From Natrononativus amylolyticus (GTDB taxonomy: Archaea; Halobacteriota; Halobacteria; Halobacteriales; Natrialbaceae), in the NCBI RefSeq assembly GCF_024362525.1, contig NZ_CP101459.1:558001-622000 (forward strand): a stretch of DNA of 64,000 nucleotides. The letters are read 5' to 3'. The position numbers and the translations under genes are program-made. A model generated the notes under the pieces. The model was not told the DNA's origin. It did no database searches and saw nothing but the letters and a program-made list of their open reading frames with translations. Shown one piece after another: positions 17,359 through 26,537 of the stretch (position 1 is the first letter of the stretch; each line of letters starts with the position of its first letter).

Positions 17359-18291
17359 TTACCGTCCCGGAGACCCTACCTCGGGAAGGCGTTCCTCGAG
17401 GCGCTCGCGGTCGCTCTCGAGCCACGGCGGCAGCTTCAGGTCCGTCCCGAGCTCCGCCTCGGATTCGTCGCGGGCGAATCCCGGTCCGTCGGTGGCGATC
17501 TCGAAGAGCACACCGCCGGGTTCCCGGAAGTAGATCGATTTGAAGTACTGACGGTCTTTCTGTGGCGTGACACGGAGACCACTGTCGGTGAGGCGCTCGC
17601 GCCACTCCAGTTGCGTCTCCTCGTCGGGTACGCGAAACGCTACGTGGTGGACCGTGCCGACGCCCTGTCGCCCCTGCGGTGTATCCGCGCGCTCACGAAC
17701 GTCGACGACCGCTGCACGGTCGCCGGATGCCCTGTACCGGGTTCGCTCTCCGTCCCGCTCGACCGGTTCGTATCCCAGAGTCTCGAGGACCCGTCCCGTC
17801 TGGTCGGGGTCGAGCGACTCGAGGGTGACGCCGTGGAACCCGCGGATCGCGTTCTCTGCGGGAACCGGCCCGTCGTCCCACGGGTCGACGTCGGTCGTAC
17901 CCGCCACGAGTTCGAGTGGCTGTCCGTCGTGATCTCTGAACGGGACGACGGTTTCGTCGAACCGAACTCGAGGGGCGTCGACTTCGAGGTCGTGGGATTC
18001 CAGACGGTCGGTCCAGTACTCGATCGATCCCTCGGGAACGACGAACGCGGTCGCGCTCGTCTGGCCGCGCCCGACGCGGCCCTGGCGTCCGTTCTCGAAC
18101 GGGAAGAACGTCAGAACCGTCCCCGGAGTGCCCACTTCATCCCCGTAGTAGAGGTGGTAGGTGTGCGTATCGTCGAAGTTGACGGTCTTCTTGACGAGTC
18201 GCAGACCGAGGACATCGGTGTAGAAGTCCACGTTCCGCTGGGGGTCGCTCGCGATCGACGTAACGTGATGGATGCCGGCTGTGTTGATCAT
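17359..18291 (-). CDS. Ring-cleaving dioxygenase of the glyoxalase (VOC) superfamily
   Basis: A 310-residue two-domain VOC protein of the MhqA/MhqO type. N-terminal domain begins GIHHVTSIASDPQRNVDFY (metal His about 8), the C-terminal domain begins GTVHHVAFRVPD (His about 217), and a later Glu in GVLFEIATD (about 268) completes the site. In bacteria this subfamily is induced by quinones and hydroquinones. It is followed upstream by a DoxX gene 24 nt away and a divergent HxlR regulator, the same trio found in quinone-stress units. Cytosolic. Substrate inferred, not shown. Confidence 0.85.
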   Translation of the reverse strand: MINTAGIHHVTSIASDPQRNVDFYTDVLGLRLVKKTVNFDDTHTYHLYYGDEVGTPGTVLTFFPFENGRQGRVGRGQTSATAFVVPEGSIEYWTDRLESHDLEVDAPRVRFDETVVPFRDHDGQPLELVAGTTDVDPWDDGPVPAENAIRGFHGVTLESLDPDQTGRVLETLGYEPVERDGERTRYRASGDRAAVVDVRERADTPQGRQGVGTVHHVAFRVPDEETQLEWRERLTDSGLRVTPQKDRQYFKSIYFREPGGVLFEIATDGPGFARDESEAELGTDLKLPPWLESDRERLEERLPEVGSPGR

Positions 18292-18315
18292 ATTGGTTGG
18301 GAGGATTCCGTGTGT

Positions 18316-18729
18316 TTAGAGACCGATACCGAGGCTGAACGCCCAGCTCTGGGCGGTCAGGACGGCGATCGCGAGCGCGCCGCCAGCCATGACGACGTTC
18401 TTCAGGAAGGCGGTGAGTTCGTCCTGTTGCTGGTCCTCGTTGACGGCCCAGAAGTCGTGCATCAGGAGCGCGGAGGCGACGAGGAACGCGGCGACTGCGA
18501 GCGCGCTCACCAGCGGGAACGCGCCCACGACGATCCCGAGTCCGCCCAGGACGAGCACCACTCCGGACGCCACGACCGACAGCTTCGGCGCCGGGAGGCC
18601 CTTGAACTCGGCGTAGCCGGCCATCCCCTCGAGCTGGAGGAAGTGGTTCAGTCCCATGAACGCGATCACGCCCCCGAAGAGGAGCCGTGCGCTCAAGAGC
18701 AGGACGGCTTCGATTCCCGATGCCACCAT
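18316..18729 (-). CDS. DoxX family membrane protein
   Basis: A 137-residue four-helix membrane protein with the DoxX signature: R-L-LFG..F...G.NHFLQ (about 15-32), a central GL-P-P block and the final H-D-W-pattern (LLMHDFWAV, about 89-97) then a last helix. DoxX proteins accompany quinone-, thiosulfate- or redox-related genes. The gene precedes the ring-cleaving dioxygenase by 24 nt in one transcript and is divergent from the HxlR regulator, which probably controls both. Confidence 0.85.
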   Translation of the reverse strand: MVASGIEAVLLLSARLLFGGVIAFMGLNHFLQLEGMAGYAEFKGLPAPKLSVVASGVVLVLGGLGIVVGAFPLVSALAVAAFLVASALLMHDFWAVNEDQQQDELTAFLKNVVMAGGALAIAVLTAQSWAFSLGIGL

Positions 18730-18880
18730 CAGGCGCTCACCTCCGAGCTGATCGTGGTTCGGTCACTGACTGCGAGTCCCGCACTCGATTCCGCTTGGAT
18801 AGCTACTTTCATTACGTTACTTACTTCGCAACCGAACCTATATGTACTCTCGGCGATAACGGTGATAGCAGATAACACCG

Positions 18881-19222
18881 ATGTCATCGATAGATTCCGA
18901 GACTGAGAACTCGCACGATGACGAGAACCCGAGCGCGTGTTCGGTCATCGAGGCCGTCAACGAGATCGGTTCCGAGTGGCGGCTGATCATCCTCCACGAC
19001 CTCGTCGACGCGGACGAGAAGCGCTTTAACGAACTCAAGCGGTCGACGGATGCCAGCTCTCGAACGCTCTCGCGCGTACTGGACGACCTCGAGGAGGCAG
19101 GGCTCGTGTCGCGGCGCGTCGAGGACAAACCGATCGCCACCTACTACTCGCTCACCGAAAGCGGGGCGTCGCTGTGTCCCGTGTTCAACGAACTCGAAAA
19201 CTGGGCCGACGAGCACCTGTAG
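18881..19222 (+). CDS. HxlR family transcriptional regulator
   Basis: A 113-residue winged-helix protein. After an acidic head come CSVIEAVNEIGSEWRLIILH (first helices with the family Cys at about 20 and the W-R-L motif), ASSRTLSRVLDDLEEAGLV (recognition helix) and the wing (ATYYSLTESG). Bacterial relatives such as HypR and QsrR sense quinones or aldehydes through the N-terminal Cys. It is divergent from DoxX plus dioxygenase genes (151-nt spacer), the usual position for autoregulation. A CTATATGTAC block near 18838 may be its TATA box. Confidence 0.88.
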   Translation: MSSIDSETENSHDDENPSACSVIEAVNEIGSEWRLIILHDLVDADEKRFNELKRSTDASSRTLSRVLDDLEEAGLVSRRVEDKPIATYYSLTESGASLCPVFNELENWADEHL

Positions 19223-19370
19223 CACTCCGTCAAGCGATGACTCGTGGGTGGACCCTGTCGACAACTATCGGTTCCACCCACGCGTTCAGGCTCGACGAAC
19301 TACTAGTAATCACACCGTACACGACCGATACGGAGGTCGGGTTTATCGTCGACGTCGTGGTTCGACGGGT

Positions 19371-20567
19371 ATGTCAACCCGAACGTTCACCGACGAGGAG
19401 TTCGAGGGCCAGTTCGAGCGAACCCTCGGAAAGGTGTACTACGGCTGTGCCGAGGTGGGTGAGTGTTTCGCGACCGCCGACCGGATCGAGGAAGGCGAGT
19501 ACGACAGCTGGTACGACGAGTGGTTCGCGACGGCCGAAGCAGTCGAGAACGTCGCCCGGACGGCCCGCGACGGCGGCCACACGGTGAGCGCCCGCGAGGC
19601 GTTCCTGCGGGCGGCGGAGTACTACCGCTCGGCGTACTACTTTCGCCGCCACGACCTCGACGACCCGGATCTTTTGGCGGCCTGGCGGCGTCAACGGGCG
19701 TGTTTCCGGTCGGCGGCGCTGCTGTTCGACCATCACTGCGAAGCCCTCGAGATTCCCTTCGAGGAGATGTCGCTGCCCGGTTACTTCCTCGCTCCCGACG
19801 ACTCGGGACGGGAGCGACCGACCGTGATCGGCTTTCCGGGCTACGACTCGCCGGTCGAAGAATCCTACCCGCTGCTGGCGAGAGCCGCCCTCGAGCGGGG
19901 GTACAACTGCCTGCTGTTCGAGGGTCCCGGCCAGGGCGGGGCGCTGTACGAACAACGGCTCTTCTTCCGCCCGGACTACGAGACGGTCCTCCGGCCCGTC
20001 GTCGACGATGCCCTCGAGCGGCCGACGGTCGACGACTCCCGACTCGCGCTGGTCGGCCGGAGCTTCGGCGGCTACCTTGCCCCGCGAGCGGCCAGCGGCG
20101 AGTCCCGCCTCGCGGCGCTGCTAGCCGACCCGGGCATCTACGACCTCGGCTCGCTGGTGGTCCAGCTCGTCCCCGAGTCGCTGCGCGATCCCGTTCTCGC
20201 CGGCGACGCCGAGGTCGACGCGGCGCTCGAAACCCGCCTCGAGGATCCCCACGCCCTGGAGTACTTCGGATCGCGGATGGCCGCCCACGGACTCGATTCC
20301 CTCGGCGCGTATATCCGCGAACTGCAGGCGTACACGCTCGAGTCGCGAGCCGAGCGGATCGAGTGTCCGACGTTCGTCGCGGGCAACGAGTCCGATCGCC
20401 TCGCCGTGCAAGCACGCGACCTCGCAGACGCACTCACCGTTCCGACGCAGTACGTCGAGTTCACCGAGGGGGAGGGCGCCGGCGGTCACTGCGAGGGGAC
20501 CGCCCAGTCGGTGTTTCACCAGCGGGCGTTCGACTGGCTGGACCAAACGTTCGCACGGACGGCGTGA
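19371..20567 (+). CDS. Alpha/beta hydrolase with N-terminal helical domain
   Basis: A 398-residue hydrolase of the FrsA/dipeptidyl-peptidase-like group that includes 2,6-dihydroxypseudooxynicotine hydrolase. The first about 130 residues are helical and rich in aromatic residues; then GYFLAP and VIGFPGYDSPVE (oxyanion strand), LLFEGPGQGG, nucleophile elbow VGRSFGGYLAPR (Ser about 228), a late Asp (ESDRL) and His (GGHCEG). Complete triad. The ATG at 19371 was chosen over the longer frame because the helical domain starts there. It lies 150 nt downstream of the HxlR gene but with its own upstream AT-poor spacer. Probably a carbon-carbon or ester hydrolase. Confidence 0.82.
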   Translation: MSTRTFTDEEFEGQFERTLGKVYYGCAEVGECFATADRIEEGEYDSWYDEWFATAEAVENVARTARDGGHTVSAREAFLRAAEYYRSAYYFRRHDLDDPDLLAAWRRQRACFRSAALLFDHHCEALEIPFEEMSLPGYFLAPDDSGRERPTVIGFPGYDSPVEESYPLLARAALERGYNCLLFEGPGQGGALYEQRLFFRPDYETVLRPVVDDALERPTVDDSRLALVGRSFGGYLAPRAASGESRLAALLADPGIYDLGSLVVQLVPESLRDPVLAGDAEVDAALETRLEDPHALEYFGSRMAAHGLDSLGAYIRELQAYTLESRAERIECPTFVAGNESDRLAVQARDLADALTVPTQYVEFTEGEGAGGHCEGTAQSVFHQRAFDWLDQTFARTA

Positions 20568-20587
20568 CGTTTCGCTGACCTGCACAG

Positions 20588-20731
20588 TCAGAGGCGGATC
20601 AGACCGAGCGCTTCGCGGATATGGTACTTCCCCTGGTCGTTCTCGCACGCTTCGAGGGCGTCCTCGAGGTGGGCCTCGATGCGGGTTTCGGTGTCGACGT
20701 CGTCCTCGACGTAATCGGGGTGTGTTCCCAT
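20588..20731 (-). CDS. Tiny acidic protein (47 aa), unknown function
   Basis: A short gene starting MGTHPDYVEDDVDTETRIEA with an amphipathic helix (LEDALEACEND) and ending REALGLIRL. Third positions are strongly G/C and the composition is halophilic, so it looks real despite its size. It converges on the hydrolase gene with a 20-nt gap. One Cys and one His only, so no metal site. No family recognised. Confidence 0.6.
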   Translation of the reverse strand: MGTHPDYVEDDVDTETRIEAHLEDALEACENDQGKYHIREALGLIRL

Positions 20732-20867
20732 ACCGATACGTTCGATAGAGGCCGTATGTTAGTTCAGTCAGGGTACGCAAGTCGCTTATCACCCACCTGA
20801 TAACATTGGGTGTGAATGTCCTGTTCGTAACATACGTTCTCGGGGAGAGGGACTGAGAAGACTCGAG

Positions 20868-21020
20868 GCGTCGTCCTCCGAGCGATCTGTGGAGGGAGAG
20901 AACATCCTTCCGTCGCAGTTGCAGCGAGGTGTGGCTACCGAACCGGGGAAGCGGGCCGTCCGGTCGACCTCCACCTCACAGAACTGGAAGGAGGAAGCCC
21001 ACGACTTCAGTCGTGGGTCG
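20868..21020 (+). pseudogene. Remnant of a tnpB 3' end with its right-end hairpin
   Basis: The + frame reads SERSVEGENILPSQLQRGVA, then TEPGKRAVRS and an EEAHDFSRG tail, the way C-termini of haloarchaeal IS1341-type TnpB proteins end. It leads into the palindrome CCCACGAC-TTCA-GTCGTGGG (20998-21017), a typical right end of the family. No RuvC or zinc-finger part remains, so it is a scar. The region 20732-21058 contains nothing else I can support. Confidence 0.6.
20998..21017 (+). repeat. IS605-family right-end hairpin (relic)
   Basis: Perfect 8-bp stem CCCACGAC/GTCGTGGG with TTCA loop, same architecture as 10470-10489. Confidence 0.65.
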
Positions 21021-21058
21021 ATGACCGTTTCGAACGACTGCAAACAGCGGCGAGAACG

Positions 21059-21469
21059 TCACTCGTAGTAGTCCTGGCGGGCGAGAACCTCGCCGAAGGC
21101 AACGTTTTCCTTAGTGCTCGTGATCTCGATGGTGACGCGTTCGCCTTTCTCTGCTTCCGGGACGATCACCACGTATCCTCGTTCGACGCGTGCGATGCCG
21201 TCACCTTGATCACCGAGGCTCTCGATGTCGACGGTGCGCGTATCACCTTCTCGAACGGGAGGATCGGCGTGTGAGCGACGCTCCGTGGCGGAAACAGTCA
21301 CCGATTTGTCGCCGTCGGTCTGGGTCGGGAGCAGTGCAATCCGGTACGTTTCGTCGGGTCGAACGTCGCCGGCAGTTAACTCGGCTGGCGGGATCTCGAT
21401 GACGTGCCGTCCGCCGGTGTCCGTGATCTGTGCGCTGAACACACACAACAGAGTATCAGGAATTTCCAT
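21059..21469 (-). CDS. TRAM-domain protein
   Basis: A 136-residue protein. The N-terminal 70 residues are of unknown fold. The C-terminal part is a TRAM RNA-binding domain (VREGDTRTVDIESLGDQGDG at about 72-91, then GYVVIVP and GERVTIEIT), a beta-barrel of the OB class. Haloarchaeal TRAM proteins are usually only about 60-140 aa and act as RNA chaperones in cold-shock-like roles. A complete gene on its own; upstream on the minus strand is a 125-nt spacer to the kinase gene. Confidence 0.85.
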   Translation of the reverse strand: MEIPDTLLCVFSAQITDTGGRHVIEIPPAELTAGDVRPDETYRIALLPTQTDGDKSVTVSATERRSHADPPVREGDTRTVDIESLGDQGDGIARVERGYVVIVPEAEKGERVTIEITSTKENVAFGEVLARQDYYE

Positions 21470-21595
21470 TGGTTCCGTTCGTACCGGAGATACCTCGAGG
21501 AACGCCCTTGAGTCTACCGGTGCGAACGACTCGCACGAGTCGATAGCATTCGGCCGCCGCCGGCAGGCCCGGCTCCGGTCTCGGGATCGGATCGG

Positions 21596-23056
21596 TCACC
21601 GAACCGCGTCCTGCGTCGGGGTGACGTTCTCGAATGCGAACTGCGTCCCGCCGGTCTCGCTCCTGCCGATCGAACACTCCCAGTCGTAGAGGTTCGCAAG
21701 CTCCTTGACGAACGTCAGGCCGAGGCCCATTCCGCCCTCGTCGGCGGCGGTCGTGTAGCCGGTTTCGAAGATCGCCTCCCGCTGCTCGATGGGGATGCCG
21801 ACGCCGTCGTCTGCGACGTAGAAGCCGGTCGGGAGCGCGCCGACGGTGATGGTAACGTCGTCGCCGCCGTGGGTGACGGCGTTTTCGAACAGGTTCCGGA
21901 AGAGGTGCCGGAGGTACGTCTCGTCGCCTGCGAGCGTTCGCTCGAGGGTGACCTCCAGGGTCGCCTTCGGGGCGTCGACTTCCGACCACGCCTCGCGGGC
22001 GACCGCCTCGAGAGCGACCGGCGTTCGTTCGGTCAACGCCTCCCCGCCCTGGGTGAGCACCAGCATGACGTCGATGATGTCCTCGATGCGGTCGAACGCC
22101 TCCGTGACGTGGGCGTGGGCCTCCGGGCTCGCCGTCTCGGGGAGTTGCTGGCTGTAGATCTGGCCGATCGAGACGGGGTTTCGCAGCTCGTGGGTGAGCA
22201 TCCCCGCGAAGTTCTCGAGCTGGGCGTTCTGTGCCTCGAGCTGGCGTTTGCGGCGGTTGCGGTTCGAGACGTCGCGGACGATGCCGACGATATCTCGGTC
22301 GCCGTCGGCCGTCGCCGGCAGGGTGGCGACGTTCCACTCGACGGCGAGCGGCTCGCCGGACGCGGTGATCAGCGTCGTCTCGTAGGTGTTCGCCGCTCCG
22401 GTCTCGAGGTCGCGCTCGAGCTGGGCTGTGACCGCTGTCATCTCGTCGCCGACGACGACCGAGGTGTGTGCACCGACGAGTTCCTCGCGCGTGTAGCCGA
22501 CCAGATTGGCGTAGGCCTCGTTGACGAACAGGATGTAGTACTCCTCGTCGATGATGAAAATACCGTCGTTGACGGTCTCGACGATCGTCTGGTAGCGTTT
22601 GAGCTCCTGACTGTACCGCTCGGCCTCGTGCTGGCGGTCCTCGGCGTCTAACGCCCGCGTCTTCGCCTGGGCGTCGTGATAGCCCATGCCGAGGCCGGCG
22701 ACGCTGGCGAGCGCCGTCAGCACGAGGGTGGTCGCCAGCGGATCGCTCACCGAACCGACGAGCGCGATGAACGCGAGCACGGCGAGAATGGCGCCGATCG
22801 CACGGACGTACCAGGTCGCGATATCGTCGTAGAGGTCCGCCCGAATCTCCAGTGTGGGTAGCAGATTGCCGAAGTAGAGATGGGAGAGTCCGATGCCGCC
22901 TACGAGAATTGAGATCGTCAGAACGTCGCCGAACCCGCGCACCTCGAGGAAATACAACAGCGGCAGCCCGGCGGCGGCGACGACGTACAACCAGCCGATA
23001 GCGAGGACGACGCGTCGTCCGCCGATGTCGGCGATCGTTCTCGACACGTGATCCAT
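21596..23056 (-). CDS. Membrane PAS histidine kinase
   Basis: A 486-residue kinase. About four membrane segments (residues 15-125) form the sensor, followed by a coiled coil, a PAS domain (about 152-264, IVETVNDGIFIIDEEYYILF), a HisKA domain with His289 (GMLTHELRNPVS), and HATPase_c motifs (NLFENAVTHGG, DDGVGIP, GGMGLGLTFV). The sensor resembles that of the kinase at 5260 (same order, with GLGMGY...AQAKTRA before the coil). A GTG at 23059 precedes the ATG; I took the ATG. No receiver gene adjoins, so it is an orphan kinase. Confidence 0.88.
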   Translation of the reverse strand: MDHVSRTIADIGGRRVVLAIGWLYVVAAAGLPLLYFLEVRGFGDVLTISILVGGIGLSHLYFGNLLPTLEIRADLYDDIATWYVRAIGAILAVLAFIALVGSVSDPLATTLVLTALASVAGLGMGYHDAQAKTRALDAEDRQHEAERYSQELKRYQTIVETVNDGIFIIDEEYYILFVNEAYANLVGYTREELVGAHTSVVVGDEMTAVTAQLERDLETGAANTYETTLITASGEPLAVEWNVATLPATADGDRDIVGIVRDVSNRNRRKRQLEAQNAQLENFAGMLTHELRNPVSIGQIYSQQLPETASPEAHAHVTEAFDRIEDIIDVMLVLTQGGEALTERTPVALEAVAREAWSEVDAPKATLEVTLERTLAGDETYLRHLFRNLFENAVTHGGDDVTITVGALPTGFYVADDGVGIPIEQREAIFETGYTTAADEGGMGLGLTFVKELANLYDWECSIGRSETGGTQFAFENVTPTQDAVR

Positions 23057-23171
23057 CACGAGAAGAGAACGTCCGGGCGTGTAATAACTGTTGTATATTA
23101 TCGAGCGCGTCGTTTAAGACAGTCGCCGGGTGGAATTTACGTGGGTCGGGTGCTCGAGGTCGCCTCCGCAC

Positions 23172-24599
23172 CTAGTTCGAGGTCATCGCCGTCACGTCGA
23201 ACGGCGGCGTAGCGTCCTCCGGCAGCGGCGTCTCGTAGGCGTCCGCACCGATCTCGGATTCGAACTCGTCGCGGGCCGCTGTGAGCGCCGTCTCGTCCGC
23301 GAGCAGGTCGTACGTCGCCCCCGCGAGCACCTTCGCCGCGAAGGCGACGCCCTTCAGGCCGAAGTCGCCGTTAGCCGCGACGACCTGCCAGGAGTGACCG
23401 GGGGCGCCGACCGGCCACGTCGCCGCCCGGAACTGACCCGTGGGAACGATCCAGCTGACGTCGCCGACCTCCGTCGAGCCGTGGGTGTGCTGATCGTGAT
23501 CGAAGGGGGGAACCGGTTCGGGGTACAGCGCCTCCTCGCGGATCTCCGCAGCGAGGTCGTCGGGAACGTCCGCGAGGTTGGCCTCGAGGCGGTCCTCGGG
23601 GACGGTCTCGCGTAGCTCGCGGGCGAAGGCGTAATCGGCCTCGTCGTACTCGATGGGGCCGACCGCCCGTATGTTCTCCCAGATCACCTCCGAGACGGCC
23701 TCGTTGGCGCGGTAGTCGTAACAGCCGGTCAGAAAGCGCTCGGTGACGTCGGTCTGGCTCATCATCGCGGCGGCCTCGGCGATGTCGCGCAGCCACTCCG
23801 TGTTCCGCTCCACCTCCTCGCGTTCGGGGGCGCGAACGAAGTACCAGACCGTCGCCTCCGGGGGGACGACGTTCGGAGCGTCGCCGCCGTCGGTGATCGC
23901 GTAGTGCAACCGCGCGTCGTCGGAGACGTGCTCGCGCATGTACTCGACGCCGGTGTTCAACAGCTGAACGCCGTCGAGGGCGCTCCGGCCCGACTCGGGC
24001 GAGCCCGCGGCGTGGGCTGCGGTGCCCTCGAACGTGAACATCAGCGAGTTGAGCGCGTTCGACGACCCCATACTGGGCGTGCTCAGATCGCCGGGGTGCC
24101 AGGTGAGTGCGGCGTCGAGGTCGTCGAAGACCCCCGCCCGCGCCATGTACGTCTTCCCGATGAGCGTCTCCTCGGCGGGACAGCCGTAGAAGACGACGGC
24201 GCCCTCGACGTCGCCGGCGTCGATCGCCTCCTTGAGCGCGAGGGCGGCTCCGACGCCCGCGGTCCCGAACAGGTTGTGGCCGCAGCCGTGGCCCGGTGCG
24301 CCCGCCTCGAGAGGGTCGCGCTCGGCGGCCACACCCTGCGAGAGGCCGGGCAGCGCGTCGTACTCCCCGAGAATGCCGATGCGCGGCCCCTCGGTCCCGT
24401 AGTTCGCGACGAACGCCGTCGGCATCCCGCCGACGCCGATTTCGGTCTCGAAGCCCGCCGCCTCGAGGGGCTCGAGCAACACCTCGGCCGAGCGCTCCTC
24501 GTGGAGTCCGAGTTCCGGGTGCTCCCAGAGCTCCCGTGCGATCTCTCTTAGCTGCGGTTCCCGGTCGTCGATGTGGTCGAAGAGTACCGATTTGCTCAT
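23172..24599 (-). CDS. M20D amidohydrolase, AbgB-like
   Basis: A 475-residue zinc amidohydrolase resembling the p-aminobenzoyl-glutamate hydrolase subunit AbgB. Motifs: LWEHPELGLHEERSA, GEYDALPGL, GHGCGHNLFGT (Cys/His metal ligands, about 99-109), CPAEE (catalytic Glu about 137), THGSTEVGDVSW and late GHSWQV. Family members cut N-acyl or p-aminobenzoyl amino acids in the cytosol. It is divergent from a TetR regulator with a 145-nt spacer, which probably controls it. Length normal. Confidence 0.87.
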   Translation of the reverse strand: MSKSVLFDHIDDREPQLREIARELWEHPELGLHEERSAEVLLEPLEAAGFETEIGVGGMPTAFVANYGTEGPRIGILGEYDALPGLSQGVAAERDPLEAGAPGHGCGHNLFGTAGVGAALALKEAIDAGDVEGAVVFYGCPAEETLIGKTYMARAGVFDDLDAALTWHPGDLSTPSMGSSNALNSLMFTFEGTAAHAAGSPESGRSALDGVQLLNTGVEYMREHVSDDARLHYAITDGGDAPNVVPPEATVWYFVRAPEREEVERNTEWLRDIAEAAAMMSQTDVTERFLTGCYDYRANEAVSEVIWENIRAVGPIEYDEADYAFARELRETVPEDRLEANLADVPDDLAAEIREEALYPEPVPPFDHDQHTHGSTEVGDVSWIVPTGQFRAATWPVGAPGHSWQVVAANGDFGLKGVAFAAKVLAGATYDLLADETALTAARDEFESEIGADAYETPLPEDATPPFDVTAMTSN

Positions 24600-24744
24600 G
24601 GCCTGATCCTAACGTACGCAGCAATAAACCTAGGTTATCCGTCGCCCCGATCGCGTGAGCGGGCGGCGACGGCGAAACGAGATCCGCCGGATGAGAACGG
24701 TTCAAGTCGTTCGGGCGACTAGTGCGGCCAACTACCTGCCGATA

Positions 24745-25380
24745 ATGACTGCGACATCCCCCCCGTCGATTCCGGACGACACGTACGAGGAACTCATAGA
24801 GGCGACGTTCGTCGCCCTCTCGAAACGCGGCTACCTCGGGCTGCGGGTCAGGGACATCGACGAGGAGTTCAGCAAGAGCCGTCAGCTCATCAACCACTAC
24901 TTCGAGGGGAAAGACGAGCTGATAACGGAGTTGCTCTCGTATCTGATCGCGTATGGCGAGGATAACCTCGAGGACGTTTCGGATGGCGACCCCCTGACGA
25001 TGCTGAACGACGAGATCGACGCCATCCTCTTCGGTACGGAGCTGGACGGCTTCGAGTTCTGGCCCTTCATGACCGCGATTTACGAGATTCAGTCGCAAGC
25101 CCACCACAATCCGGAGCACCGGAAACTGATCGACCGGCTGTACACCCACTCGGTCGATCACTTCAGCGACATCATCCGGGAAGGGATCGATCGAGGCGTG
25201 TTCGTCGACGTTGATCCCGATCAGGTGGCGACGATCATCGACGACCTCATCACCGTCGCCCATCTCAAAAAGATCTATCTGGGCCGCGAAGACGCGCCCG
25301 ACGACACCCGAACGCTGATCGACCAGTTCGTGCTCTCACAGCTCCTTCCACCCACAGAAACGCCTCCCTCGAGCCGCTAG
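24745..25380 (+). CDS. TetR family transcriptional regulator
   Basis: A 211-residue regulator: N-terminal HTH (YEELIEATFVALSKRGYLGL then VRDIDEEFSKSRQLINHYF, about 13-50), and a helical ligand domain with FWPFMTAIYEIQ and DDLITVAHLKKIY. The start at 24745 (MTATSPPS) gives the normal short head; an in-frame ATG at 24691 is an alternative. Divergent from the AbgB-like amidohydrolase, its likely target. The ligand is unknown. Confidence 0.87.
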   Translation: MTATSPPSIPDDTYEELIEATFVALSKRGYLGLRVRDIDEEFSKSRQLINHYFEGKDELITELLSYLIAYGEDNLEDVSDGDPLTMLNDEIDAILFGTELDGFEFWPFMTAIYEIQSQAHHNPEHRKLIDRLYTHSVDHFSDIIREGIDRGVFVDVDPDQVATIIDDLITVAHLKKIYLGREDAPDDTRTLIDQFVLSQLLPPTETPPSSR

Positions 25381-25568
25381 CAACTGACTCGATCGACTTC
25401 CCCGTTCTACTCCGAGGCTTCCGGCCGATGTACGGTACGCTCCAGTAGTGAAATTCCCATCGAACAGCCCGCTCACACCCCTTATGCCGGAATCTAGCGT
25501 GAGTCGTGGACACTCGCCGATGGAAGCTTTTAAGCCGTTTGCCATCTGGAAAATCATAAGGACATCAA

Positions 25569-26537
25569 ATGAAAGCGATAGAAACGACCTCGCTGGCACG
25601 GCGATTCGGAGAGGTGACAGCGGTCGAATCACTTGATTTAGCGGTCGAGCGCGGGGAGGTGTACGGCTTTCTCGGCCCGAACGGTGCGGGCAAATCGACG
25701 ACGATCAATATGCTGCTCGGATTCACGCCCCCTTCGGCCGGCTCGGGCACGATCCTCGGCCACGACGTCGTCGAGGAGTCGCTCGCGGTGCGCCAGGCGA
25801 TCGGCGTCTTGCCGGAGGATTTCGGGATGTACAACCGACTCACCGCCCGCCAGCACGTTCAGTTCGCGATCGACGTGAAAGGTGCCGACGACACCCCTGG
25901 TGAACTCCTCGAGCGGGTGGGGCTCGCCGAGGCGGCCGACCGGACGGCCGGTGGGTTCTCGACGGGGATGAAACAGCGTACGGCGCTTGCGATGGCGCTC
26001 GTGGGCGATCCCGAGCTGTTGATCCTGGACGAGCCGTCGTCGGGACTCGATCCCAACGGTGCCCGCGAGATGCGGACGATCATCCGTGAGGAGAACGACC
26101 GCGGCACCACGGTGTTCTTCTCGAGTCACATCATGGAGCAGGTCGAGGCGATCTGCGATCGCGTCGGGATCATGCGCGACGGTCGTCTCGTCGCCGAAGA
26201 CACGATCGACGCGCTGAAAGACCAGTTCGACGCCGACTCGCGGTTGGTCCTCACGGTCGATCGCGTCGACGACGCGATCGTCCCGACGCTCGAGGCGCGT
26301 CCGGGCGTGTCAGGGGTTTTCGTCGACGGCACCGACGTTACGGTCGTACTGTCCGATACGCGGCGGAAAGCGCCGGTGATCAACGCCGTCGAGGAGACGG
26401 GCGTCGTGATCACCGACATCACCAGCGAAGAGCCCTCGCTCGAGGACCTGTTCGCCGCGTTCACGAGCGACGAGCGATCCACGACGGCCGACCGTCCGAC
26501 CGGCGAGTCTCGCGCGACGGAGGAGCTCAACGCATGA
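25569..26537 (+). CDS. ABC transporter ATP-binding protein (NosF-like class)
   Basis: A 322-residue exporter ATPase: Walker A GPNGAGKSTT (about 39-48), VLPEDFGMY in the Q-loop, signature FSTGMKQR (about 136), Walker B LLILDEPSSGLDPNG and SSHIM. A C-terminal extension of about 80 residues (residues 215-300) has a small regulatory fold ending in SLEDLFAAF. An AT-rich block CTTTTAAG near 25527 could be the TATA box. The stop overlaps the permease start by 4 nt (ATGA, 26534-26537), so the pair is coupled. Confidence 0.92.
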   Translation: MKAIETTSLARRFGEVTAVESLDLAVERGEVYGFLGPNGAGKSTTINMLLGFTPPSAGSGTILGHDVVEESLAVRQAIGVLPEDFGMYNRLTARQHVQFAIDVKGADDTPGELLERVGLAEAADRTAGGFSTGMKQRTALAMALVGDPELLILDEPSSGLDPNGAREMRTIIREENDRGTTVFFSSHIMEQVEAICDRVGIMRDGRLVAEDTIDALKDQFDADSRLVLTVDRVDDAIVPTLEARPGVSGVFVDGTDVTVVLSDTRRKAPVINAVEETGVVITDITSEEPSLEDLFAAFTSDERSTTADRPTGESRATEELNA

